Source: Campylorhamphus procurvoides
Taxonomy: Eukaryota; Chordata; Aves; Passeriformes; Dendrocolaptidae
Assembly (NCBI GenBank): GCA_013396655.1
Contig: WBMV01006286.1
Span: 296,466-360,465 of the forward strand
Length of the DNA stretch: 64,000 nt
Reading direction: 5' to 3'
A model generated the notes under the pieces. It was given only the letters and a program-made list of their open reading frames with translations. It ran no database searches and had not been told where the DNA came from. Of the stretch, positions 36,901 to 45,100 are shown piece after piece. A program made the position numbers and the translations under genes. Position 1 is the stretch's first letter; every line of letters begins with the position of its first letter.

Positions 36901-37171
36901 AGTCTTACAAAAGAGATACAGAAAGTTAATCACCGATGCTTGGTAATGTTTTAAGAGTTGGAAGACAAAAATTTTTTTTTCTTTTGTCAGTGAAAGAACT
37001 GAGAAAGTTATTACCTTATAGCGTGCCTGTTCCACATCATAGATCTTTTTGTCTGACACCACATTAGGTGCAAAGAATTTTGCAAGCTTGGCAAGGTAAA
37101 CACCATTTCTTAAGCCTTCTTCCAGTTCTGTAGTTGGGGGCAGCTCTTCATCCAAGCAGACCTCCATCCAT
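667..37171 (-). CDS. IQGAP2: IQGAP2, partial: 16 spliced exons from CH domain to WW domain
   Basis: IQGAP2 is a large cytoplasmic scaffold that links actin, Rac1/Cdc42 and calmodulin signalling. Transcript order: 37171-37015, 35870-35793, 33991-33915, 28859-28792, 28440-28327, 24664-24486, 23830-23743, 23180-23017, 22497-22410, 19964-19801, 19253-19093, 16700-16576, 15060-14897, 6546-6456, 2186-2025, 809-667. Every exon has AG/GT borders and all junction phases agree, giving 674 codons with no stop. Residues 1 to about 110 of this piece are CH domain, about 165-626 are IQGAP repeats, and 628-674 are the WW region. Motifs such as PPTTELEEGLRNGVYLAKLA, LLTQAEIQGNIN and WLDEIQ are IQGAP signatures. 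The choice of IQGAP2 over IQGAP1 or IQGAP3 rests on closer residue matches (YADTLLS, QGQDYLSWNDIQNC) and on the nested F2RL2. The 5' exons and everything after the WW exon are outside the window or unseen. Confidence 0.95.
810..2024 (-). other. IQGAP2 intron between last repeat and WW exons
   Basis: A 1215-nt intron. Nothing recognised beyond the splice sites. Confidence 0.85.
2025..2186 (-). CDS. IQGAP2: IQGAP2 exon: last internal repeat before WW
   Basis: This 162-nt exon (phase 1 to 1) encodes AVGISMINKSLENGDSQPIL, then MILQSKFGLRVIPECAEAYF, then KNLSEAKNLKTTE, ending in G before GTAAAG. The VIPECAEAYF block matches IIPECADKYY of human IQGAP2 and VIPECGETYH of IQGAP1. The acceptor is ATTTTGCCCTAG. 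Confidence 0.93.
2187..6455 (-). other. IQGAP2 intron (4.3 kb)
   Basis: No exon recognised. It holds one copy (4852-4916) of a diverged short repeat whose partner lies in the next intron at 6782-6846. The short open frames at 3107-3702 show no known similarity and overlap each other on both strands. Confidence 0.8.
4852..4916 (+). repeat. Diverged short repeat, copy A
   Basis: 65 bases about 83% identical by hand count to 6782-6846, sharing an exact core GCAAAACCTTAGAGCT. The family is not recognised. Confidence 0.7.
6456..6546 (-). CDS. IQGAP2: IQGAP2 exon: linker with WLDEIQ motif
   Basis: This 91-nt exon (phase 0 to 1) encodes ESQDESALLWLDEIQRGISD then GNNNIKEAAI, ending in T before GTAAGC. 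The acceptor is TTCTTTTTCTAG. LWLDEIQ is conserved in the IQGAP family. The second half is more diverged from human than the first. Confidence 0.93.
6782..6846 (+). repeat. Diverged short repeat, copy B
   Basis: Same orientation partner of 4852-4916, lying on the other side of the exon 6456-6546. The family is not recognised. Confidence 0.7.
8029..8100 (+). repeat. CA-rich low-complexity tract (CCAA/CAAAA units)
   Basis: Irregular CCAAA, CCAACC and CAAAA units. Long open frames on the complement (Phe, Leu and Gly-rich) are products of this composition. Confidence 0.85.
8577..8607 (+). promoter_or_regulatory. Candidate F2RL2 promoter elements (AP-1 and CRE-like)
   Basis: An exact AP-1 consensus TGAGTCA lies at 8577-8583, and a CRE-like TACGTCAC at 8600-8607, about 190-220 bases before the F2RL2 start codon. 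No TATA box is evident. Such short motifs occur by chance, so the position in front of the gene is the only support. Confidence 0.25.
8799..8856 (+). CDS. F2RL2: F2RL2 exon 1 (signal peptide)
   Basis: The 58-nt coding part encodes MKILFFTGLLSLTFSLCTT plus one base of the next codon, then a consensus donor GTGAGT at 8857. It is a hydrophobic signal peptide, as in exon 1 of mammalian PAR genes. The frame is open further upstream to about 8772 but without an ATG, so 8799 is the start. Confidence 0.9.
8799..11569 (+). CDS. F2RL2: Protease-activated receptor 3 (PAR3), complete, two exons
   Basis: Class A GPCR of the plasma membrane, activated when thrombin cuts its N-terminus. Join 8799-8856 with 10482-11569 gives 381 residues (human 374). 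Residues 1 to about 19 are a signal peptide. The thrombin site is LIK37|TFRG, as in human PAR3, followed by an acidic/aromatic hirudin-like segment (DYDYIPPY, 46-53). Seven membrane segments follow, with Asp141 in TM2, the disulphide cysteines Cys168 and Cys247 (CHDV of ECL2), an SRY version of the DRY motif (192-194) and DPFLY in TM7 (354-358). N-glycosylation sequons begin at Asn75, Asn83 and Asn84. The C-tail is short, as in human PAR3. The start at 8799 has A at -3. The gene is nested in an IQGAP2 intron on the opposite strand. Confidence 0.96.
8857..10481 (+). other. F2RL2: F2RL2 intron 1
   Basis: A 1625-nt intron with GTGAGT donor and TTTTTAAG acceptor. It is AT-rich and contains an alternating CA/TA tract at about 9287-9343. 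No conserved coding segment is visible. Confidence 0.85.
9287..9343 (+). repeat. Alternating CA/TA low-complexity tract
   Basis: Purine-pyrimidine alternation (CACAC, TATATATA, GTGCATGCATATATAT) inside the F2RL2 intron. Confidence 0.7.
10482..11569 (+). CDS. F2RL2: F2RL2 exon 2 (receptor body)
   Basis: The exon begins after the acceptor TGTTTTTAAG at 10481. Its first two bases complete an Ala codon, and it then encodes SEFSQNGSAIKTVSLIKTFR and the whole seven-helix receptor to TGA at 11567-11569. Phase agrees with exon 1. The block FKIAYHINGNNWVFGE and the stretch YGNMYCSILLL match human PAR3 almost exactly. Confidence 0.96.
12617..12622 (+). terminator. Candidate F2RL2 polyadenylation signal
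   Basis: This is the first AATAAA I see after the F2RL2 stop codon, about 1.05 kb downstream, in the context TTAAATAAAATAA. It would imply a 3' UTR of about 1.1 kb (11570-12640). No GT-rich element is obvious behind it. Confidence 0.35.
14897..15060 (-). CDS. IQGAP2: IQGAP2 exon: internal repeat
   Basis: This 164-nt exon (phase 1 to 0) begins IIAIGHINEAVDQGNPEKTL, continues EALLLPTAKLRDVRPVNARH, and ends YQDVLHHAKAQKCK before the less usual donor GTTAGA. It matches human IQGAP2 (VAVGYINEAIDEGNP, HAQHYQDVLYHAKSQK). The next intron downstream contains F2RL2 on the other strand. Confidence 0.95.
15061..19092 (-). other. IQGAP2 introns flanking exon 16576-16700
   Basis: Introns 15061-16575 and 16701-19092. 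No repeats or coding segments were recognised. Short open frames here lack similarity and overlap on both strands. Confidence 0.8.
16576..16700 (-). CDS. IQGAP2: IQGAP2 exon: linker in repeat region
   Basis: This 125-nt exon (phase 2 to 1) completes Arg, then encodes YADTLLSIKSEASSQGQDYL and SWNDIQNCIDMVNMQIQEEN plus E, ending in A before the strong donor GTAAGT. The match to human IQGAP2 (YANTLLSVK, SQGQDNLSWNEIQNCIDMVN) is among the best in the window and separates it from IQGAP1. Confidence 0.95.
19093..19253 (-). CDS. IQGAP2: IQGAP2 exon: internal repeat
   Basis: This 161-nt exon (phase 0 to 2) encodes NYLAHDELSIAVEMLSAVVL, then LNQALENKDILMIKNHLRNP, then CIGFNNLEEENFQ, and ends in CG, the start of a split Arg codon, before GTAAAG. 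NYLAHxELxIAVEMLSAVxL is an IQGAP2 hallmark. Confidence 0.95.
19801..19964 (-). CDS. IQGAP2: IQGAP2 exon: internal repeat
   Basis: This 164-nt exon (phase 1 to 0) begins LIAVDNINTAIRNCDPSNTL and continues VALMKPGAQLPIVHSFAAAV then YQTELFNLQQQNAV before GTAAGA. It matches human IQGAP2 at AAVDHIN, LPAVYPFAAAMYQNELFNLQ and neighbouring residues. Confidence 0.95.
22410..22497 (-). CDS. IQGAP2: IQGAP2 exon: extra internal repeat, linker half
   Basis: This 88-nt exon (phase 0 to 1) has acceptor ATCTGTTAG and donor GTGAGT. It encodes IAGIPNILDKNEIQKEVSVA then NAEAEAHKL, ending in A. It aligns with the IQGAP1 stretch around LQKEELQSGVDAANSAAQQY. Together with the preceding exon it adds 252 nt (84 codons), close to the roughly 82-residue length difference between human IQGAP1 and IQGAP2. 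An acceptor a few bases further in (GATAG or GCAG) is possible. Confidence 0.82.
23017..23180 (-). CDS. IQGAP2: IQGAP2 exon: extra internal repeat (IQGAP1-like), first half
   Basis: This 164-nt exon (phase 1 to 0) has acceptor TTCATTTCAG and donor GTAATT. It encodes HIALVQVNEAIDQQDEVALM, then AGLNRPALSLLEVLPQNSSW, then YLLQLCDSKEQKMQ. It aligns with the IQGAP1 segment containing LALEQGDALALFRALQSPAL and NSDWYLKQL. Human IQGAP2, as I recall it, has no equivalent. The open frame, splice sites and matching phases on both sides argue for a functional exon. Whether it is constitutive or alternative cannot be told from DNA. Confidence 0.88.
23743..23830 (-). CDS. IQGAP2: IQGAP2 exon: linker after repeat 1
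   Basis: This 88-nt exon (phase 0 to 1) encodes NGTISDEERDVYEELLTQAE then IQGNINKIN, ending with A before GTAAGC. The LLTQAEIQGNIN block is shared by IQGAP1 and IQGAP2. In human IQGAP2 the protein passes from here straight to AAVDHIN. In this gene two further exons lie between. Confidence 0.95.
24486..24664 (-). CDS. IQGAP2: IQGAP2 exon: internal repeat 1
   Basis: This 179-nt exon (phase 1 to 0) begins HAAVIAINEAVEKGIAEQTI and ends ...KKESNARLK before GTAGTG. It is the first member of the IQGAP repeat series, recognisable by its xIxxINEAxExG opening followed by a LxxPxAxL-type segment. It matches human IQGAP2 closely (VEKGIAEQT, LRNPNA). Confidence 0.95.
26350..26597 (+). mobile_element. CR1 LINE 3' fragment
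   Basis: The sequence runs from a CTGAAAAGAGGAAATTCACT-like start, through GGGTGGTCAGCCACTGGAA and CATCTGGACAATGCC, to a tail ATTCTATGATTCTGTG. This is the usual non-coding 3' end of avian CR1 elements with their short terminal repeat. It is 5'-truncated, as most CR1 copies are. The left boundary is approximate. Confidence 0.85.
27282..27309 (+). repeat. Poly-A then poly-G tract
   Basis: Ten A, then twelve G, a C and five more G. The G part could fold as a G-quadruplex and is prone to length errors. Confidence 0.9.
27909..27939 (+). repeat. (TG)n microsatellite
   Basis: About 15 uninterrupted TG units, followed shortly by an A-rich tract. Confidence 0.97.
28327..28440 (-). CDS. IQGAP2: IQGAP2 exon: linker after CH domain
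   Basis: This 114-nt exon completes Glu, then encodes EEISNMRKELEKYGIQMPSF followed by SKIGGILASELSVDEAA, ending in a single T before the strong donor GTAAGT. It leads from the CH domain into the first internal repeat. Identity to human IQGAP2 is very high (SVDEAA then LHAAVIAINEA across the junction). Confidence 0.95.
28792..28859 (-). CDS. IQGAP2: IQGAP2 exon: end of CH domain
   Basis: This 68-nt exon completes the split Ser, then encodes LYLFKLGLAPQIQDLLGKVD and FT, ending with G (first base of a Glu codon) before GTAAAA. The acceptor is TTCTTTGCAG. It matches the conserved LYLFKLGxAPQIQDLxGKVDFTE segment of IQGAPs. Confidence 0.95.
28860..33914 (-). other. IQGAP2 intron (5.1 kb)
   Basis: No exon, RNA gene or named repeat recognised. 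It contains an A-rich tract at about 30219-30241. Confidence 0.8.
33915..33991 (-). CDS. IQGAP2: IQGAP2 exon: CH domain, C-terminal part
   Basis: This 77-nt exon encodes IFYPETTDVYDRKNIPRMIY then CIHAL, and ends with AG, the first two bases of a split Ser codon, before GTAACT. The acceptor is GCTTTTTAG. The sequence matches the IQGAP family CH domain almost residue for residue. Confidence 0.95.
33992..37014 (-). other. IQGAP2 introns flanking exon 35793-35870
   Basis: Introns 33992-35792 and 35871-37014. The segment 34900-35230 is richer in G+C than its surroundings and shows several overlapping open frames on both strands, as expected of G+C-rich DNA with few stops. None resembles a known protein. 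Confidence 0.75.
35793..35870 (-). CDS. IQGAP2: IQGAP2 exon: CH domain, middle
   Basis: This 78-nt exon (26 codons, phase 0 to 0) encodes RSGLHFRHTDNTVQWLRAME and ends SIGLPK before GTAAGC. The acceptor is TTTTCAACAG. It is nearly identical to the HFRHTDN...GLPK segment of the CH domain of IQGAP1 and IQGAP2. Confidence 0.95.
37015..37171 (-). CDS. IQGAP2: IQGAP2 exon: N-terminal half of CH domain
   Basis: This is the most 5' exon I can identify, 157 nt. It opens with one base (A) that completes an Arg codon, followed by WMEVCLDEELPPTTELEEG, and ends ...YDVEQARYK before a GTAATA donor, phase 0. It matches human IQGAP2 from about Trp50 with very few changes. The acceptor reads ...CTCTGTAG. It encodes the first part of the calponin-homology domain, which binds F-actin. 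The upstream exon must end in phase 2 with the first two bases of Arg. Confidence 0.95.
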
Positions 37172-39932
37172 CTACAGAGTCATTTGAGAAAACTTATTTT
37201 AGTTTTAATGTAAATGACACCTCTTGCCTACAACCGTCATACTTTTAATGTCACTATCACAATGTAATCACAGCAGAAAGGGGCAAGCGCTAAGGAGAAA
37301 ATTCTCATATTCATTCACATGGCAGATCAAAATGACTAGAAAATCTTATCTGCCACATGTGATCATGACCCGTCAAGAACCCTAAGGGGTCCAACTCAAA
37401 TCTTTTGAACAGCACTAGGCTTTTGAATAGACAGTAGTCTTAGCTGAAAACTAGGAAAAAACATGGAGTGCTATGTATTATTGTTGTTTGCATGAAAAAA
37501 ACTCTGATAGCTGTGCCAGTGCTGAGCCCCATGAGCATCAAGGACAGCCATATGCTGTGTCAGGCTGGTTCCGAAGTGCTTGCTGATGTGCTCTGCAACG
37601 CAAGCTTGCAGCAATGCCCATCTCAGTACACTCCTGCAGATTTTTCTCCTCCTGCAACACATGGGAACCCTCCACTCTCACTCACAAAACAGAGTGCCAG
37701 TGCTGGCAGAAGGAGTGAGGCTTTTTATTGGAAAGCCCAAGGTCCTTTTTGTACTTGAGCTCTGCCTGGCAGTAAGTTGGCAGGAACACGGCTTCTTGTT
37801 AGTGACAGTGACTAAATCCACCATAGTGGTAAACTAGTAATGCATTTAAGGCTTAAAATATAATAGACATGGTACCAGACAGAAAACAGTGATTAATTTA
37901 ATGCATAAACAGTTCAGAAGGCAAATAACAGACACAAAACCATATTATCCAGTATGTTTATACTGAGTAGCCTAGAAAAATTGCCTCCAAGGCACTCCTG
38001 AAAGATATTAGTATCCTAATTACTAGAACAGAAGTTACTTACATTGGTGGTCCAAGTGTTTTGGCCCTGTGATATTATTCTGATTTCTAGCAGCTAAATA
38101 GCATTACAAGAGCATTAAGTCTGCTTAGTTCTTTCCAGTATTTTTTTTTTAATTCTGCTCAGTCAATCTCTGATACTGTTAGAACATTAATATCAATACA
38201 AAGAAGAAAGCTGAAGGGCAGGAAAAAAAGTTGAAGACACTAGCTCACTTTGCTTACTGTCAATAAGGCAGTGTCACTGTAAGCAAGACACCATTACAAG
38301 TCTAACATCATCTTCAAAGGGATGACTTCAGAAAAGAGAAAACTTGGATCCAAGTTGAAAACAAGCCAGTTTTTACTCCACCATGGAGAAGGAAAAAAGC
38401 TCACTATATCCTTTTGCTTCACATTAAAATGCTAGACAAATGTCCTACTCTTATTACACTTTTGGATTTGTTACAGGACATGTGAAAGTTGTTTCACTGA
38501 AGCACAGACTATCCAAACAGATCTTTAGGAAACCAACACCCATAAATCTAAGTATCACACAAAACTACATGGAGCAAGTATCATTAGGAGAACTGTATTT
38601 TGCAGTGTACAAGCTGCTTCAGCGAGGACAATTATATTCCTGACAAGCTTCCTGGCTCCATCCTGCACTGGATATTCATGTGTTATGGGTCCATGCCAAG
38701 GGTCCCAAAAGTCATCCTTACTACTTTTTTATAGGCTACATAGGGGCCAAAGCATCACAACATTTGTCCTCTCCAAAAAAAGAAGACAAGGAAGAATAAA
38801 AAAAGTATATTCCAGGCAAATGTGATGCTCATCTATACCAGTTAGCTTTTCCTAAAGCATATATATCCTAGAATGTGTCTTCTAGAAAAAGAGTTGTAGA
38901 GATAAGCAGGAGAAGTTTGTTAGACGTAGGAGATACTCATCATGAGTTGAAACTAACTGTGGTGTTTCAATGGACCATCTCCAGTGATATGAACTGTGCG
39001 CCCACAGCAGCATCTTGTGCCTTACAATAGATCCTTACATTTCTAATTCTCATTTTTCTTAACGAAAAGATTTTTCTGACATCTTCAGTCTGGGGCACAA
39101 AGAAAGTATTACATTTGAACTGTTTTTGAAAATACACACATGTGTCTCCCCAAATTTATTTCCTTCCTTACGGTACAAAAATTTGCTATTTACATATAAC
39201 ATTGAGTCATTCCTCAAGCTTTAAATGAAATGCTGATCCAAAGTGAAAGCTACTCCTCAGATTTTCAAACGTCCTGTAATTCAACAACAGTAAAACTGTT
39301 GTGGATTTGCCTAGCACAGTGATGAGTCTTCAAGATTAATCTGCAACCATCCTGTTCAGGATAAGGAGACCAACCTGTCTAGGGGGCAAATGCAGTATCC
39401 TGAGAAACAAATAGGAAACAGCATGAGGACACAAAGAAAGAAGAAAAAAAGTAAAGTACAATACTGTTGTCAAAACAACAAGCCCAGGAAACAAGACTTT
39501 TTAGAAGAAGAATGTTAGTAGCTTAGTGGAAGAAAAGGGGGGGGGAAAGTAGAGAGAAGTGGAGCAGACTTGAGTGATGTGGAGTTTCTTTCCATTTATA
39601 GCCAAAAATCTGTATATCTATTCTAAGAAAAGTTGGGGGTCAGCAATAAGTCAACTATAACTTACAGGCATTTGGTAATCAGTATCCAAGACTGAGAACA
39701 GAGCTACAGCTATATTATATATAAGATATGTTTCACCAATGTCTGGAAGTTGCAGTGCTTAACTACAACAAGATCTACTGTGAAAGGATTTACTCTGTTT
39801 TGCACATGTTTAATCACAGGAAGGAAAAACCTCAGGATTTGAATTAAATCCTGGTAATAACAAAAACAACCTTCTAAGTTATGCAAACATCTGCTCAAAT
39901 CTGTTACACTTTCTTAGAATTTCTTGAGACAT

Positions 39933-40670
39933 CATAGAATCATGGATTGATTTGTATTGGAAGGGACCTTATGAATCACCTAGTACCAATCCCTCTGCCA
40001 GAGGCAGGAATACCTTCCACTAAACCAGGTTGCTCAAAGCCCATCCAGGTACTGGAAGGTGCTATGAATTCTTTCCAGAGTCTTCTCTTCTCCAGGTTGA
40101 ACAAGCCCAGCTCTCTCCCAGCTGAGGCCCGTCTGCATAGGAGGATTGTTCCAGCCCTCTGATAACTTCTGTGGCCCTCCTCTAGGACCTGCCAGAGCAA
40201 ATCATGTCTTTCCTGTGCTGAGGACCCCAGAGCTGGATGCAGCACTCCAAATGAGGTCGCACCACAGCAGAACAGAGGTGCAGAACCACCTCCCTTGAAC
40301 TGCTGCAGCCCAGGACACCATTGCTTTTCTGGGCTGCAAGAGCACATTNGTACTGGAAGGTGCTATGAATTCTTTCCAGAGTCTTCTCTTCTCCAGGTTG
40401 AACAAGCCCAGCTCTCTCCCAGCTGAGGCCCGTCTGCATAGGAGGATTGTTCCAGCCCTCTGATAACTTCTGTGGCCCTCCTCTAGGACCTGCCAGAGCA
40501 AATCATGTCTTTCCTGTGCTGAGGACCCCAGAGCTGGATGCAGCACTCCAAATGAGGTCGCACCACAGCAGAACAGAGGTGCAGAACCACCTCCCTTGAA
40601 CTGCTGCAGCCCAGGACACCATTGCTTTTCTGGGCTGCAAGAGCACATTGCTGGGTCATGTTATCTGTAG
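39933..40670 (-). mobile_element. CR1 LINE fragment, reverse orientation, with internal assembly duplication
   Basis: Reading the minus strand, the element ends at 39933 in an ATTCTATG-type tail. The body carries CR1 features such as TGGATGGGCTTTGAGCAACC-like sequence and a segment starting GCAATGTGCTCTTGCAGCC. A 300-base part (40049-40348) is repeated after a single N (40350-40649), so the true element is about 300 bases shorter. Confidence 0.8.
40049..40649. repeat. 300-bp direct duplication joined by one N (likely assembly artefact)
   Basis: Bases 40049-40348 and 40350-40649 look identical over 300 bases, separated only by an N at 40349. Exact identity with a single-N joint is typical of two overlapping contig ends placed side by side rather than merged. 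Confidence 0.9.
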
Positions 40671-41633
40671 CACTCTTCTCCCCAGTGCTTTTTGCAATTA
40701 CAGAAGTTTTGTTCCCTTTACACGACTCAGTTTAAAGGCAATTGTGATTTTAAACAGAAAGTAGCATTACTTCCAACCTTGTGAGGTTCTGCTTTTTAAG
40801 ACGCAGCTTGCCAAGTTTATGACGGTTCTTTGATATGGTGCTGTCAACAGGAACAGACTGGAATGAGAAAAGTAGAAATCTTGTCCTTTTGTTTCTTTAA
40901 GCGAAACAGAGAATATCCCTGTGACATTGAGGATTTATAGGTATCTTTGGAGTAATTTGTTTTTCTTCAGGGCTAAAGTAGAAGCGTTGCCTTTGGCTCA
41001 CTCACTGTTTCCCTGAGCACACAACTGCAGCATCAGCATCAGATTTAAGTCTGTTGCAGAAACTATTGCTCAAAAAAAGTAGTTAACACCATTGCCACAC
41101 AAGATGAAGGGTCTATAAGTCAACCTTAGAGATGGTATGTTTTCCTTCAGTATGAGGCTTGTGGAACAACCGTTACAGATCAGGCGTGCACATTCATTTC
41201 TGCCATTTCTTTTTCTATAACAATCACATAACTAATTCTCTGCTTTAATAACTTTAACTTTATGAAAGAGGTATGGCATGGAAAACTGACACAGTGGTGG
41301 ACATGATGGTTGATTTGGTCACTCAGAGGTAATTGGAAAACCCCATTCCATGGTGGAGGGACAAAAGTCAATCTCAGGAAGCAGATTAAAGCATACAGCG
41401 TATCACTGAAGTTCTGGGTAGCACCATCAAAAATTAGCTATCATTTCAACAGTGCTTCAGAGCTAACAATGTCAGTTTTAGTTTTATCATTTGAGTAAAA
41501 CATGCATAAAACAGATATTTTCCTAAAGATAGATTCTTGGGATCATACACCAGTGTGTATAAATACAGCCTACTTTTATTTTTATAATACTGCAGTACTT
41601 GCCAGCACGGAAACAAGGAATTCACCTTAGAGA

Positions 41634-41716
41634 AAAACAAAACAAAAAACCAAAAAACAAACAAAGAAACCCCCCCAAACCAAACCAACAACAAAAACCA
41701 AAACCAACCCCCCCCT
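41634..41716 (+). repeat. CA-rich low-complexity tract
   Basis: Irregular AAAAC, CAAA and poly-C runs, similar in make-up to the tract at 8029. Confidence 0.85.
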
Positions 41717-41941
41717 AAACACCAAACGGAAATATGGAAATGTATCTTCAAAACTTGAGTTCTAGTACATAGTACTGGAGAGTCTGCCAGGAGTGAGTAT
41801 TGAGGTACAATTTCCTTTTGCTTTACTCAATTCTGTTTTAACTCTTGACAATCTGAAACAGAGCCATTCAGCAGTAAATTTTGGCTAGATGACAATGGTG
41901 ACTTCTATGCCAGACCCTAGAGCAGTAAAGAGCATGCTGCT

Positions 41942-42141
41942 CACCAAGAGATGTGGTTTCCACCAAGAGATTTGACCATGCACTGATTGCCCAGAGAGGT
42001 TGCAGAGTCTCCATCAGTGCAGATATTTAAGAACCATCTGGATGCAATCATGTGCCATGTACTCTAGGATGACCCTGCTTGCGCAGGGAGATTGGACCAG
42101 ATGACCACTCCGGTCAATCCCAACATCAACCATTCTGTCAA
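41942..42141 (+). mobile_element. CR1 LINE 3' fragment
   Basis: The sequence TGCCCAGAGAGGTTGCAGAG, TCTCCATCAGTGCAGATATT, GATGACCCTGCTTGCGCAGG and GATTGGACCAGATGACC, with the end CAACCATTCTGTCAATA, is CR1 3' end. It is 5'-truncated. Its last 40 bases are also repeated after the N at 44011 because of the false duplication. Confidence 0.75.
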
Positions 42142-45100
42142 TACAGCAGCAGTACAATTACCTCAGACTCGCACTTTAAAAAAGAAAAAGCTGAATCTCA
42201 TTCAAGGCAAAGTCAAGGGAACTGGAAGCACTGGTGCTGTGCTATAAACTCAGCCAGTTATGATGAATTTGTCATTTGGCAGTCTGTGTGGTCAGCACAA
42301 ACACACACATACTGAAAATGCTCAAATCTGTTCAGCAGAGAAGGGAGAATAACTTGTGCTACCAACCCAAAGCCCATCACTTTTGACACACAACAAATAT
42401 TTCAGCAAAATTTATACCTGTGCTGGCCTGACCTTTTAGATTTATGTTGCAAGATGTAGATTCAAGGGCATCAGGTTTTTACCTTGTGGGACACAAAGCT
42501 TCAGAAAAGAAAACATGAGACTCCAGAGTGAAAGCTCAGAGCACTGCATGCTGCTATCAAAAAGGCATAGTAAAGTGAAGGAGAATATAAGTCACCACTC
42601 GTTTACTGCCTACCTGGCTCAGAACCACAGCCTTTCAGTCTAGTTCAGCACAAGTGAAACAGACTGCTGACCTAGAGACTACAATGTGGCCATCTCATTC
42701 CAAAGAAAGACTCAAAAAACCTTGTGGCTAGAAAATAAGAGTAACAGCAATCAAACTCAAAGTAAAATTTTAAAATTCTAACTTTAAATGTCTATGAAGT
42801 GGTGGGATTATTTTTGTCAGAACTTTTACTTGAAAATATTCAGAAATATACAGTTCAAAGCCTGTATATTTATAATTTAAAGTTCCACATTACTGTGTAT
42901 CTTTTTTCTGAATCTAAATATTTTTTTAAGAAATCTCATCTCTTAACTATTCACTTGCTTTTTAAATACAAAAAAGAGATAGTTTTACCTGCCAACATTC
43001 CCTTAGATACTGCTTTATAAAGGAGGTTGAGAGCAGCAGAAGCAACCTAGGTGTGTTGTTTGGCTGAATATTGGGGGATGGTGGCAGTGTTGAATTGTTT
43101 ATAAGGAAAACCTGTATGTTAACTTTGGAATTTGTTCTTATTATACTGGAAGTTTTAGCATGATACATCTCCTAAAACAGAAACCTTAGGAAAAGGTTAT
43201 TTCACAGAAAGCCACAGGCTGCTTCCAGAGCAAATCCATGCAAAACTTCCAGTCATCCTGTGAAAATAGATACATACAATTTGAATACCATCATGGCAAA
43301 AAGTATGAATTGTATAAAAAAAGCTTGGAGCCTTGACTTTGAGGCTGTGAAGAGCCTGTTAGGCAGCTGAGAAAACTACTTTCTTCAGACCCCTTTTTTC
43401 CCCCTCATGTTCTGGTGCATTCAGCCCCAAACTTTATCCTTACAGCTGGGAGCCTTATCTCAAGTCAGAGCCAGAGCCCTCTGCTGCCAGCTTACTCCTG
43501 AAGCCACACACCCTCGAAAAACTGTCTTCTAAATTTGAAGCTCTAGATTCATACTCCAGCGACACTTTCTACTGCATCCCAAGTTTTATCCATCCTAAAA
43601 ACTTACTTTGTCTGTGTATTGGGTTTGCATGGCCAGGTTTTGGCAGCGGGGGGGCCACAGAGGTGGCTTCTGTGAGAAGCTGCTAGAAGCTTCCTCCATG
43701 TCCGGCAGAGCCAGTGCCAGGCGGCTCCAAGACGGACGTGCCGCTGGCCAAGGCTGGGCCAATCAGAAATGGTGGTAGCGCCTCTGTGATAACATATTTA
43801 AGAAGAAAAAAAAGTTATTGCACGGATGTCATTGTGGCCAGAGAAGAGAGGAGTGAGAATATGTGACAACAACTATGCAGATATTGAGGTGAATGGAGGA
43901 GAAAGTGCTCCAGGTGCCCGAGCTGAGATTCCCCTGCATCCTGTGCTGAAGACCACGATGAGGCAGCTGTGTCCTAGGGGGAGGCAGAGATCCACCTGCA
44001 GCCCGTGGAGNTGACCACTCCGGTCAATCCCAACATCAACCATTCTGTCAATACAGCAGCAGTACAATTACCTCAGACTCGCACTTTAAAAAAGAAAAAG
44101 CTGAATCTCATTCAAGGCAAAGTCAAGGGAACTGGAAGCACTGGTGCTGTGCTATAAACTCAGCCAGTTATGATGAATTTGTCATTTGGCAGTCTGTGTG
44201 GTCAGCACAAACACACACATACTGAAAATGCTCAAATCTGTTCAGCAGAGAAGGGAGAATAACTTGTGCTACCAACCCAAAGCCCATCACTTTTGACACA
44301 CAACAAATATTTCAGCAAAATTTATACCTGTGCTGGCCTGACCTTTTAGATTTATGTTGCAAGATGTAGATTCAAGGGCATCAGGTTTTTACCTTGTGGG
44401 ACACAAAGCTTCAGAAAAGAAAACATGAGACTCCAGAGTGAAAGCTCAGAGCACTGCATGCTGCTATCAAAAAGGCATAGTAAAGTGAAGGAGAATATAA
44501 GTCACCACTCGTTTACTGCCTACCTGGCTCAGAACCACAGCCTTTCAGTCTAGTTCAGCACAAGTGAAACAGACTGCTGACCTAGAGACTACAATGTGGC
44601 CATCTCATTCCAAAGAAAGACTCAAAAAACCTTGTGGCTAGAAAATAAGAGTAACAGCAATCAAACTCAAAGTAAAATTTTAAAATTCTAACTTTAAATG
44701 TCTATGAAGTGGTGGGATTATTTTTGTCAGAACTTTTACTTGAAAATATTCAGAAATATACAGTTCAAAGCCTGTATATTTATAATTTAAAGTTCCACAT
44801 TACTGTGTATCTTTTTTCTGAATCTAAATATTTTTTTAAGAAATCTCATCTCTTAACTATTCACTTGCTTTTTAAATACAAAAAAGAGATAGTTTTACCT
44901 GCCAACATTCCCTTAGATACTGCTTTATAAAGGAGGTTGAGAGCAGCAGAAGCAACCTAGGTGTGTTGTTTGGCTGAATATTGGGGGATGGTGGCAGTGT
45001 TGAATTGTTTATAAGGAAAACCTGTATGTTAACTTTGGAATTTGTTCTTATTATACTGGAAGTTTTAGCATGATACATCTCCTAAAACAGAAACCTTAGG

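Noticed and set aside
42799..45078. Pairs of identical small proteins (73 and 68 codons) that look like a duplicated gene
   Set aside because: They lie in the 1909-bp false duplication and have no similarity to known proteins.
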